DNA of 20,304 nucleotides from the NCBI GenBank assembly GCA_021647585.1, contig JAKIUK010000070.1:1-20304 (forward strand), written 5' to 3'. The stretch comes from Methylococcaceae bacterium. Its GTDB lineage: Bacteria > Pseudomonadota > Gammaproteobacteria > Methylococcales > Methylomonadaceae. Of the stretch, positions 7,661 through 15,800 are shown piece by piece (position 1 is the stretch's first letter; the number at the start of each line of letters is the position of its first letter). Made by a program: the position numbers and the translations under genes. The notes under the pieces were generated by a model. That model ran no database searches, was not told the DNA's origin, and saw only the letters and a program-made list of their open reading frames with translations.

Positions 7661-8209
7661 TTATTCCTTAACAGGCCGTTTATCCAGTTTTCTCTGTAAT
7701 GTTCGTCTATGCATATTTAAAGCACGTGCAGCAGCAGAAATATTGCCATCATGTTGCATTAACACTTTTTGTAAATGTTCCCATTCCAGACGTTTTATTG
7801 ATAATGGATTCTGATTGATTTCAACTGAAGAATCACCTTTGTTTTTGTATAAAGCATTGACAATTTCATCAGCGTTGGCTGGTTTGGTTAAATAATGTAT
7901 AGCGCCCAGTTTAATCGCTTCTACTGCGGTAGCAATGCTGGCAAAACCAGTAAGCATGACGATCTGAGTGTTATCATCAAGGGACATTAGCTTTTTTACC
8001 ATTTCCAGTCCAGAATCAAAGCCAATGCGCAGATCAATGATTGCATATTCAGGTTCGGTCTGTTCTGCCAAGGCAATGCCTTGTTGAATATCATTAGCAA
8101 CAGAAACTTGAAAGTTTCTTTTTTCCAAAGCCGGCTTGAGGACAGAACAAAAAGTTTCGTCGTCGTCAACTAATAGCAGGTTCGGTTTGTCCATTTCCGT
8201 TGTAGTCAT
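7661..8209 (-). CDS. regA: Redox response regulator, RegA/PrrA/ActR family
   Basis: This 182-residue protein has a receiver domain (about 9-120) with the acidic pair D15-D17, phospho-acceptor D59 (AIIDLR), T87 (MLTGF) and K109 (YLTKPAN). A short linker leads to a Fis-type helix-turn-helix (about 144-176) ending in LNMHRRTLQRKL, the near-invariant DNA-recognition stretch of RegA/PrrA/ActR. Once phosphorylated by the cognate RegB-type kinase, such regulators control respiration, carbon and nitrogen fixation and other redox-linked genes. The first 44 bases overlap the end of the kinase gene, which implies coupled translation. An internal ATG (codon 6) is a possible alternative start, but the first one has a GAG at reasonable spacing. 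The target genes cannot be told from this window. Confidence 0.95.
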   Translation of the reverse strand: MTTTEMDKPNLLLVDDDETFCSVLKPALEKRNFQVSVANDIQQGIALAEQTEPEYAIIDLRIGFDSGLEMVKKLMSLDDNTQIVMLTGFASIATAVEAIKLGAIHYLTKPANADEIVNALYKNKGDSSVEINQNPLSIKRLEWEHLQKVLMQHDGNISAAARALNMHRRTLQRKLDKRPVKE

Positions 8210-9557
8210 GGGTAGTCTCGGTTATTAATAAAGGGAGGGTAATTTCAACACTGGCTCCACCCCATTCCATGTTGTTGAATTCTATTTTACCGCCTAATCT
8301 GTTAATAGTTGAATAAGTTAGGAATAAACCAACACCCAGTCCTTGTTTGCTATTAGTAACAGGCTGTTTTCCTGCAAAATCAACTATTTCTGAAGGGAAG
8401 CCAGGGCCAAAGTCTCTTATCTTAAGAAGTAACAGCTCACTGTTCCAGTTAACACTAAAGTTAATTCCTTTATCAATAGGCGTTACTTGTGCCGCATTAT
8501 TCAAAATATTAATAATAGAATGAGTCAGTGTTCTGTCGGCAATAATGGAAGCGTTAACTTCAATTGAAGAGGGTGAAATAAATAAATTCAGTTTGCTGCT
8601 AGTATTGACAGCCCGCCATTGATTCAGAACTTCATCAATATATTCAATGATAGACATGGGTTTTCCCGATTCAGCTCGCATTTCACCGGCTGAGGCTGAA
8701 AGTAATGAAAGAGCTTCTTTGCAGCGACCGATTTGCTGATTAAGAATTTTTATTTTTGAATGTAAATCTACAAATCTATGCTCAGGGTACTCCAATTCCA
8801 TTTCATGAATTAGAATTGCCATGGTACCCAAAGGGGTTCCCATATCATGTGCTGCACTTGCAGCCAGAGTACCCAAGGAAACAACACGTTCGTTACGTAA
8901 AGCATTTTCTCTGGCATCAGCAAGACTACGTTCTCGTTCTTTGAGTGTTTTTGATAATTCCACAACAAAAAATGCAACTAAACCAGCACTAAAAACGAAG
9001 CCAAACCACATACCAAAAATATGCAGATTAAAATAGTGTTCATCTTGTACCAAATGCATGTAATGCTGCAATTCAGGGCCCACCAGTCTGGGGTCAGGAA
9101 GATGAGGCTCAACAGCAGGCAAGGGAAGGTTATAGGCAATTAATACAGTATAGGTACTGCAAGTCAGAATCACCATATTCCAGGCATATGCCTGGGGTAG
9201 CATGATAGCAGTAAGAATTAAGGGTAATAAAAACACCCAAATGATAGGATTTGATGCGCCTCCCGTTAAATAAATTAAAGCTCCCAGCGCTAAAACATCA
9301 ATTGAAATTTGGGAAAAAATTTCCAGTTCGCTGATAGGTTCATCGGTCTGTAAACGCATCCAGGTATACAGATTAACAGCACAGATAGAAAAAATAACCA
9401 GCCAGAGCTGTTCCTCTGGTAATTTAATCTGAAGGCCATAGACAGAGACCAGGATGAGTATTGATTCGGACATAATCATCAGGTTTCTGAGAATATAGAG
9501 CCATTTCAGGTTTTCTCTTATTGTCAGGTTTGATTTTGGTAAAACTTCAGCAAGCAT
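8166..9557 (-). CDS. regB: Redox-sensing histidine kinase, RegB/PrrB/ActS family
   Basis: This 463-residue inner-membrane kinase has about six transmembrane segments in residues 23-201. Between them, GGASNPI (99-105) corresponds to the ubiquinone-binding heptapeptide GGxxNPF of RegB, with Ile instead of Phe. The H-box is SAAHDMGTPLGTM, with H237 as the phosphorylation site. C279 (GRCKEALSLLSASAGEMR) lies 42 residues further on, close to the position of the redox-active cysteine of RegB. The ATP-binding domain shows the N-box NILNNAAQ (350-357), DFGPGF (382-387) and GLGVGLFL (406-413). Quinone state and disulphide chemistry would gate phosphorylation of the RegA encoded by the overlapping downstream gene. 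No senC/sco or cytochrome oxidase gene is nearby. Confidence 0.95.
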   Translation of the reverse strand: MLAEVLPKSNLTIRENLKWLYILRNLMIMSESILILVSVYGLQIKLPEEQLWLVIFSICAVNLYTWMRLQTDEPISELEIFSQISIDVLALGALIYLTGGASNPIIWVFLLPLILTAIMLPQAYAWNMVILTCSTYTVLIAYNLPLPAVEPHLPDPRLVGPELQHYMHLVQDEHYFNLHIFGMWFGFVFSAGLVAFFVVELSKTLKERERSLADARENALRNERVVSLGTLAASAAHDMGTPLGTMAILIHEMELEYPEHRFVDLHSKIKILNQQIGRCKEALSLLSASAGEMRAESGKPMSIIEYIDEVLNQWRAVNTSSKLNLFISPSSIEVNASIIADRTLTHSIINILNNAAQVTPIDKGINFSVNWNSELLLLKIRDFGPGFPSEIVDFAGKQPVTNSKQGLGVGLFLTYSTINRLGGKIEFNNMEWGGASVEITLPLLITETTHDYNGNGQTEPAIS

Positions 9558-9722
9558 GATGGGGTGGGTAAATTCTGAATAGCCTCATTAAGCATAACAA
9601 AAATGATGTTGCTTTCAAACTAATATAAAACAACAGGGTTATGAACATAGTACAAGTTGCTTGCACTGGCTCCATCACGACACGGTGCGAAAGTGTTTAT
9701 GAAGCTTTATAGTTACTTTGAA

Positions 9723-9847
9723 CCTAGAAAGATCAGTTGGGTGAGTGAGGTAACACGGTGGCAAAAATTTACTCTCTCATACGAGGTCGCGGCTTACGCC
9801 GTGCGATCTCGACTCCACGTCAATACCGTGCGGACTACGCTCCTAGG
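9723..9847. repeat. Nested REP-like hairpin in the regB-rlmH gap
   Basis: The core stem CGAGGTCGCGGC (9782-9793) pairs with GCCGTGCGATCTCG (9798-9811) around TTAC, with one G-T pair and a two-base bulge. It is enclosed by CACGGT (9754-9759)/ACCGTG (9825-9830), and further out by CCTAG (9723-9727)/CTAGG (9843-9847). ACACGGTG also occurs at about 9679 outside the structure. The arrangement suggests a compact palindromic element or remains of one. No protein family resemblance was recognised in any frame. Confidence 0.5.
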
Positions 9848-9849
9848 AG

Positions 9850-9880
9850 CCTGTCATTGATGTATTGACAGGTTGTTTCT
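9850..9880. terminator. Possible weak intrinsic terminator
   Basis: A perfect 7-base stem CCTGTCA/TGACAGG with a nine-base loop (9850-9872) is followed by TTGTTTCTT. On the plus strand this resembles a weak terminator, yet no recognised plus-strand gene ends just before it. It may belong to the preceding palindromic element. Confidence 0.25.
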
Positions 9881-10137
9881 TATTAATAGCCCTCCCTTGC
9901 TGGGGAGAAGTCAATCCATTCTATTTTTCAAAACCAAGAGAAAAAGCATTATTGAATTATTTATTTTCCCCTCACCCAACCCGTTCCCCTTGGAGAAGGC
10001 TTATGCTTTTTCCCCGTCAATTCAACATTGATGGAGTACTGGTTATACTCACTATTCAATATTTATGCACATCCTAAGGAGTGAGGATTTATTTAGGTTC
10101 ATTGCAACTATATCTAGTTGTGTGTATTCTGCATGCC

Positions 10138-10605
10138 ATGCGAATAAATCTAATATCAGTAGGAAACCGTATGCCCGGGTGGGTTCAACAAGGGTATGAT
10201 GAATATGCAAAGCGGATGCCTAAGGAATGTGAGTTAGTGCTTAAAGAAATTATGCCTGGAAAACGTGGAAAAAATAGTGATGTGGTAAGGATAGTTAGAG
10301 CTGAAGGTGAGCGAATGATTGATGCTATTCCTGCAAGAACTCATGTTGTCACACTTGATATACCTGGTAAACCGTGGACCACAATAGAACTTTCTATGGC
10401 TATGAAACGATGGTTAGAGAGTGGTCAAAATATTGCTTTAATGGTAGGAGGACCTGAAGGGCTGTCTGATTCTGTACGTGAATTAGCTAAAGAATCATGG
10501 AGCCTATCCCGTTTAACTTTTCCGCACCCTTTGGTTAGGATTGTAGTTGCAGAGCAAATGTATAGGGCATGGAGTATTTTAAATAACCATCCATATCATC
10601 GATGA
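10138..10605 (+). CDS. rlmH: 23S rRNA (pseudouridine1915-N3) methyltransferase
   Basis: This 155-residue SPOUT-family enzyme methylates pseudouridine 1915 in helix 69 of 23S rRNA on assembled 70S ribosomes, using S-adenosylmethionine. The cofactor-binding knot is VGGPEGLS (103-110) and the C-terminal tail is the family signature HPLVRIVVAEQMYRAWSILNNHPYHR in shortened view (HPLVR at 130-134, HPYHR at 151-155). GKRGKN (41-46) is also conserved. The frame is open upstream to a GTG at 10081, but family alignment from memory puts the start at the ATG at 10138 (MRINLISVGNRMP), which lacks a ribosome binding site. Its stop overlaps the maf start as ATGA. The rsfS gene that often precedes rlmH is absent. 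Confidence 0.96.
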   Translation: MRINLISVGNRMPGWVQQGYDEYAKRMPKECELVLKEIMPGKRGKNSDVVRIVRAEGERMIDAIPARTHVVTLDIPGKPWTTIELSMAMKRWLESGQNIALMVGGPEGLSDSVRELAKESWSLSRLTFPHPLVRIVVAEQMYRAWSILNNHPYHR

Positions 10606-11195
10606 CAAAACAATTGGTCTTGGCTTCAGCTTCTCCACGGCGCAAGGAATTGTTGGATCAAATTGGTGTCAGTTATACTGTGTATCCGGTTGATATTGAT
10701 GAAACGCCAAAACAATCAGAAATACCTCAGGATTATGTATTCCGAGTGGCGGCAGAAAAGGCAGCAGTTTGTATGCTGACATTGAATAGCCCTTTGCCCG
10801 TTTTGGCTGCTGACACCAGTGTCGTTATTGATGGATGCATCTTGGGTAAACCGGAAAACAAGGAACATGCACATGCTATGCTAAATAAATTATCAGGGAA
10901 TTGGCATAGCGTATATAGTGCTGTCTCATTAAGATGTTGTGCTATTAATGAAGAGATCAAACATTTTCAGGCGCTGAGTATAACAGAAGTAAAGTTTAGA
11001 ACCATTCAGCCTCATGAAATTCAAGCTTATTGGGAAACGGGTGAGCCCTTGGGTAAAGCAGGTGCTTATGCTATACAAGGGCTGGCAAGTGTCTTTGTAG
11101 AGTCTATTAACGGAAGTTTCTCTGGGGTTGTTGGTTTGCCTTTATTTGAAACAGCAGAATTATTATCTAAGCAGGGAATAAAAGTTATCACATGA
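10602..11195 (+). CDS. maf: Maf/YhdE-type dTTP/UTP pyrophosphatase
   Basis: This 197-residue cytoplasmic protein hydrolyses dTTP, UTP and modified pyrimidine triphosphates to monophosphates, a nucleotide-sanitising role. The substrate loop is SASPRRKELL (9-18), the basic residue K53 follows in FRVAAEKA, and the catalytic/metal acid is D71 in LAADTSV. GAYAIQGLAS (154-163, with Q159) is the form found in the YhdE subfamily rather than in the YceF (m7GTP) subfamily. Both ends overlap neighbours by four bases (ATGA with rlmH upstream and rng downstream), so the three genes are very likely translated in a coupled fashion. The maf-rng-yhdP order is the same as in E. coli. Confidence 0.95.
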   Translation: MTKQLVLASASPRRKELLDQIGVSYTVYPVDIDETPKQSEIPQDYVFRVAAEKAAVCMLTLNSPLPVLAADTSVVIDGCILGKPENKEHAHAMLNKLSGNWHSVYSAVSLRCCAINEEIKHFQALSITEVKFRTIQPHEIQAYWETGEPLGKAGAYAIQGLASVFVESINGSFSGVVGLPLFETAELLSKQGIKVIT

Positions 11196-12646
11196 GTGAA
11201 GAAATTTTAATAAATGTTACTCCTCCCGAAACACGTGTGGCGGTTATTGAAAACGGTGTGTTACAGGAACTTATTATTGAGAGGGATAAACAAAAAGGTC
11301 TGGTGGGTAATATATACAAAGGGGAAGTTTGCCGTGTACTGCCGGGTATGCAAGCCGCTTTTGTTGATATAGGGCTGGAAAGGGCAGCATTCCTTCATCT
11401 TTCGGATTTTAGTAATAAAGAATTAGAGCATAAAGGGTCAGAAAATATTGAACATTATTTGCGCCAGGGGCAATCAATTGTTGTTCAAGTTACCAAAGAT
11501 CCTTTAGGAACAAAGGGAGCGAGATTAACAACAGAAATATCTATTCCCTCCCGGTTTCAGGTATATATGCCTTTTTCTAATAACTCCGGCGTTTCCCAAA
11601 GAATAGAATGTGACAAAGAGCGTAATCGCTTAAGAGCCTGTATTGAGCAATTTCAGAAAAAAAATGAATGCGGTGGATTTATAGCCAGGACAGCGGCTGA
11701 ATGTATAGAAGAGCCGGTGTTGTTTTCTGATATGACATTTCTTACTAAGCTTTGGGAGGCTATTTCCGAAAAAATAACGCTAGCAGATGCTAAAACTTTA
11801 ATTCATGAGGATTTGTCTTTAAGCATCCGGACATTACGTGATTTGTATAAAGAGGGTATAGAAAGAATAAGAGTGGATTCGCGTGAAACACATCAGAAAT
11901 TAGTCGAGTTTGCCAAAATTTTTGTACCCGAAATTGTCTCGGTCATAGAGCATTACACTGGAGAATGTCCAGTTTTTGATATTTATAATGTTGAGGATGA
12001 AATTACGCGAGCTTTAGATCGCAATGTAAGGCTAAAGTCTGGTGGACATTTGGTATTTGATCAAACAGAAGCAATGACAACAGTGGATGTTAATACTGGT
12101 GGTTATGTGGGGGGACGCAATTTAGAAGAAACTATTTTCAAAACCAATCTGGAAGCGGCTCAAACCATATCCCGGCAGCTCAGGTTACGTAATTTAGGTG
12201 GAATCATTATTATTGATTTCATTGATATGCAGAGTGAAGAGCACAAAAGTCAGGTTTTAGATGCTTTACAGCGTAATTTAGATAAAGATCATGCAAAAAA
12301 TAAGATAACAGAAGTGTCTGCTTTGGGTCTGGTGGAAATGACTCGTAAGAGAACCCGTGAAAGTCTGGAACATATACTTTGTGAACCTTGTTGTGCATGT
12401 GAAGGCCGGGGTGTATTAAAAACTGCTGAATCAATGTGCCTGGAAATATTCAGAGAAATTATTCGGGAAGTCAGACAATACAACGTGCAAGAGTTACTTG
12501 TACTGGCCTCAAATGAAGTGGTAGAAATGCTGCTGGATGAAGAGGCGGACATGTTGGCGGAGTTGGAACTGTTTTTAGATGTGCGAATCAAGTTTAGACC
12601 GGAAGCCGAATATAATCAGGAGCAGTATGATGTGGTGTTATTGTAA
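11192..12646 (+). CDS. rng: Ribonuclease G
   Basis: This 484-residue endoribonuclease matures the 5' end of 16S rRNA and degrades some mRNAs. It has an N-terminal S1-like domain (GNIYKGEVCRVLPGMQAAFVD, about 39-110), a 5'-sensor/RNase H-like region, and the DNase I-like catalytic core with D299 (TTVDVNTGG) and D342 (IIIDFIDM) as the metal-binding acids known from RNase E/G. The zinc-link region reads LCEPCCACEGRG (396-407). C400 and C403 keep the CxxC spacing, but the usual CPxC is changed to CCAC, giving four cysteines in seven residues. It lacks the long C-terminal scaffold of RNase E, so it is RNase G. Its ATG overlaps the maf stop. Confidence 0.96.
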   Translation: MSEEILINVTPPETRVAVIENGVLQELIIERDKQKGLVGNIYKGEVCRVLPGMQAAFVDIGLERAAFLHLSDFSNKELEHKGSENIEHYLRQGQSIVVQVTKDPLGTKGARLTTEISIPSRFQVYMPFSNNSGVSQRIECDKERNRLRACIEQFQKKNECGGFIARTAAECIEEPVLFSDMTFLTKLWEAISEKITLADAKTLIHEDLSLSIRTLRDLYKEGIERIRVDSRETHQKLVEFAKIFVPEIVSVIEHYTGECPVFDIYNVEDEITRALDRNVRLKSGGHLVFDQTEAMTTVDVNTGGYVGGRNLEETIFKTNLEAAQTISRQLRLRNLGGIIIIDFIDMQSEEHKSQVLDALQRNLDKDHAKNKITEVSALGLVEMTRKRTRESLEHILCEPCCACEGRGVLKTAESMCLEIFREIIREVRQYNVQELLVLASNEVVEMLLDEEADMLAELELFLDVRIKFRPEAEYNQEQYDVVLL

Positions 12647-12661
12647 TTTGATAAAACATTA

Positions 12662-12821
12662 AGGGAGATGGAAACAACTAATCATCCAATCTCACTGGCC
12701 TTTTTATCCCTGTTTAAATCTTCTCAATCGTCACGTAGAATAACTATGCTTCTCTTGAGAAGATTTAAACAGAAATAAACTACTGCATGATATTTGGATG
12801 ATTATTTATTACCACCTCCCT
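12662..12821. mobile_element. MITE-like nested inverted repeat before yhdP
   Basis: Terminal arms 12662-12689 and 12794-12821 pair at 24 of 28 positions; the inner ten bases AATCATCCAA/TTGGATGATT and most of AGGGAGATGG/CCACCTCCCT match. Inside, two perfect 18-base arms, CTGTTTAAATCTTCTCAA (12710-12727) and TTGAGAAGATTTAAACAG (12755-12772), flank a 27-base centre. The spacers between outer and inner arms are 20 and 21 bases, so the whole 160 bases is nearly symmetric. TAA occurs on both sides (12660-12662 and 12821-12823), which could be a TA-type target duplication. It has no coding capacity. It fills the rng-yhdP gap and ends 17 bases before the yhdP start, so it may also act as a transcript structure or terminator. 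Confidence 0.6.
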
Positions 12822-12838
12822 AAGGCCATGAAATTATT

Positions 12839-15800
12839 GTGATTCACCACATAAAGCGTGCAACGCGACATTTTTTATTAGGGCTGTTATTGTTTATGGC
12901 AGTAAGCCTTACATTGGTGAGACTTTTTTTACTGGGCGTAGAAGACTATAAAACAGTCTTAGAAAACAAAATTCGTGAGCTTACCACCATACCTATTAAA
13001 ATTGGTAAGTTGAGGGCAAACATGCGCGGTTTAAGCCCTGAAATTATTTTGAAAGATATTCGGGTGCTGGCTGAAAAAGGGGATGTTGAGCCATCAATTA
13101 AGTTAAAAGAAGTGCGTCTGGGTATTGATCTGATGCAATTATTGCTTACCCGTCAGGTTTTACCTTCCAGTTGGCTTACGCTAGTAGGCGCTAAACTTTC
13201 CATTGTGCGTAAGAAAGATGGGAGTTTATCTATTGTTGGTCTAAACACAGGTGATTCTGAGCAGCCTCTGTGGATGTTAAAAGGTGGCAGGTATGAAGTA
13301 TTAAAAAGTGATATTACCTGGTTAGATCAACAACGCAATGGCACACCACTTCAATTTAATGATGTTGACTTGCTAATAAAAAATGAATTTGATACACAAA
13401 GCCATGAAGTTCATTTAATTAGTCAATTACCTAAACAGATTGGGAGTAGTTTGCGAGTTTCCATGTCTATTCAAGGCAATATTTTTGAAGCAAATGCGAT
13501 TGATGGCACAGTTTTTATTGAAGGAAGCAATATTCGTCTGTCTGAACTATTGACTGGCGAATTGCCTCTGGGAATAAAAATATATGCTGGAGAAGGTAGT
13601 TTTAAAACATGGAGTAAGTTTAAAAATTCTAAGCTATCAAGCTTGACGGGTAGTATACAAGCAAAAGATATTGTTCTGCAAAAAGAAGGGGAAAAGCAAA
13701 AAACATTTCAAATAGGTTCTCTGAAAACAACATTTAACGGGGCTAGCACGGAAGTAGGTTGGCAACTCGGAGTGGCAGGTTTTGATCTGCAGACAGAAAA
13801 CAATATTTGGCCTACAGCAGAATTTAGTCTTTCAGCTGATAAAGAATTTTCTCGCGTGGCTGGATCAATTGCTCAGTTAGATCTACAAGAATTGACAGCG
13901 TTATTCAAGTTCTTTGTACCTTTAGATCAGGAAAAACAGGCATTGATTTCTAAATTGAATTTAAAAGGTATGCTCAAACAGGTTTCGATTTATGCAGATA
14001 CTAAAAATACTCAATATGCAGTGCATGGGGTGTTTGAGAAACTGTTTATCAATGCATACTCTGGTATACCAGAACTGACAAATTTGAGCGGTAGTATTAA
14101 GGGAACAAATGAAAAAGGAGCTATCGCATTCAACACTAGTAATGGTACTTTATTTTTTCCTAAGTTATTCAGGCATCCATTTTTGGTTGATAGAATGACA
14201 GGCATGCTGGAATGGCAGCAAATGTCTGATAAATGGCGGATAAGTTCAAACGGGTTGGTTTTTAATACCAAGGATTTTGATACTGAAACTCGAGTATCTT
14301 TAATTATTCCAAAAAATGGAACTCCGGTTTTTATGGATTTACAGACTACCTATGGAAATCTACAGGATGTGAGTCATGTGCCTGAATATTATCCTGTTTC
14401 TATTATGGACAAAGATCTGGTTAATTGGCTAGACAATGCATTTATATCGGGAAAAATAAAGCAAGGCAATGTATTGGTTTATGGAGAGTTGGATAAATTT
14501 CCTTATAAGGGTGGTCAAGGGGTATTTGAAGTGTTATTCGACATGAGTGATGTTGAGTTACAATTTAATCCAGATTGGCCAAATTTAAGTAAAGTAGCAA
14601 CCAAAGTACTGTTTTATAAAAATGGTGTCACTATTGATGTATTCAATGCTAAAGCAAATAATCTGATAGTCAAGCATGCATTGGTTGAAATTCCCTCCTT
14701 TGAAACAAGTAACCATTTATCAGTGCACGGGCAAGTTAATGGGCGTATTGCTGATGGCTTGAAATATATACAGCAAACACCTTTACATGAATTGGTTGAT
14801 AATATACTTGATGTCATTACACCCGGTGGTTTAACTCAGGTTAAGCTGGATTTAAAAATTCCATTACTTGAAACTGTAAGATCAAAAGTGGATGGCATTG
14901 CCTATTTTAAAGATGCTTCCTTGAAAGTTAATTCGGTCGATTTGAATGTTACTCATTTAACGGGTGATTTAAGATTTACCGAAAACAGTTTGTCTGGCGA
15001 CAATATAAAAGCAAAATCATTAGGTTATCCAGTAGATATAAAAGTGGAGGGTGGGGATTCTAATACAGCTATTAATTTTGCGGGTAAGACAGATATTTTA
15101 CAATTAAAGACACAATTTGACTTTTTAGATAATGAGTTTATAAAGCAGCAGATCACAGGCTCAATGGCATATGATGTAACACTGGATTTACCCGTTGCTA
15201 ACAATCAATCAGCAGAGCTCAGTATTAACAGCAATCTCTTGAATGTAGCAATTGATTTGCCCGGTTCATTAAGCAAATCAGCTGAACAAAAAAGACCCTT
15301 GTCTGTAACTCTGATATTGAATGAGAAGAAATTATTGCCGATTTCATTAAATTACGATGACAGTTTGAAAGCAGCTATAAATATAGACAAAGGACAAAGT
15401 AGAATACATTCTGCGCATATAGTTTATGGGAATGGTAAAGCCATTCCTCGGGTAAAAAAGGGTATTAATATACAAGTTGAACAAGATTTTTTTGATGTTT
15501 CTGAATGGTTGGAAATTGTTAAGCAGGGCTCTAATGAAGAGCACACCTCTGAAATTAGAGTGAATGAAATGAGTATAAATACCAAACAATTACACTGGAA
15601 CAATAAAAATTACGGTGTTTTTGAAATGGCTATGCAACGCTTTGATCAACAATGGCAAGGGAATTTATTTTGTTTAGCCGCGAAGGGAAAATTTTCTATA
15701 CCATTAACTTTCACTGGAACAAACGAAATTATGCTGGATATGGCATATTTAAATCTTTCGCAATTAATGTCAACTGATATACAAATAGATGATATTGGTA

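Larger units (their letters stand above)
9558..10137. other. 580-base stretch without a convincing gene
   Basis: The stretch separates divergent regB and rlmH and so must hold both promoters. The short open frames inside (for example 9657-9860 and 9865-10077) have no family resemblance or proper start signals. The left part (about 9660-9850) is locally richer in G+C and holds a strong nested hairpin (listed separately). Further on are a 7-base stem CCTGTCA/TGACAGG (9850-9856, 9866-9872) followed by TTGTTTCTT, a stem CTCCC/GGGAG (9892-9896, 9903-9907), and CCCCTCACCC (9968-9977) with a CCTT/AAGG hairpin to 9999. The last resembles a degenerate form of the CCCTCACCC-type repeats found between genes in many gammaproteobacteria. 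TATACT near 10035 is a possible -10 element for rlmH, but no good -35 accompanies it. Confidence 0.55.

Noticed and set aside
8821..9036. Plus-strand open frames inside regB
   Set aside because: They overlap the well-supported kinase gene in the opposite direction and show no independent evidence.
9657..9860. 67-codon open frame in the regB-rlmH gap
   Set aside because: It has no recognisable family, no ribosome binding site and is mostly the translation of a palindromic block; stems explain the sequence better.
9865..10077. 70-codon open frame with a hydrophobic start (MTGCFLLIALPCWG)
   Set aside because: The signal-like start is followed by a Pro/Arg-rich stretch over a CCCTCACCC-type repeat. 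There is no ribosome binding site and no family resemblance.
10081..10137. 19-residue N-terminal extension of RlmH
   Set aside because: The family starts at MRINLISVGNRMP and has 155 residues; the extension lacks conservation known to me, although the purine tract upstream is noted as a finding.
12690..12710. Intrinsic terminator for rng at the GGCCTTTTTA run
   Set aside because: The nearest small stem (GAGATGG/CCAATCTC) ends about eight bases before the T-run, so the geometry is poor; the larger palindrome describes the region better.
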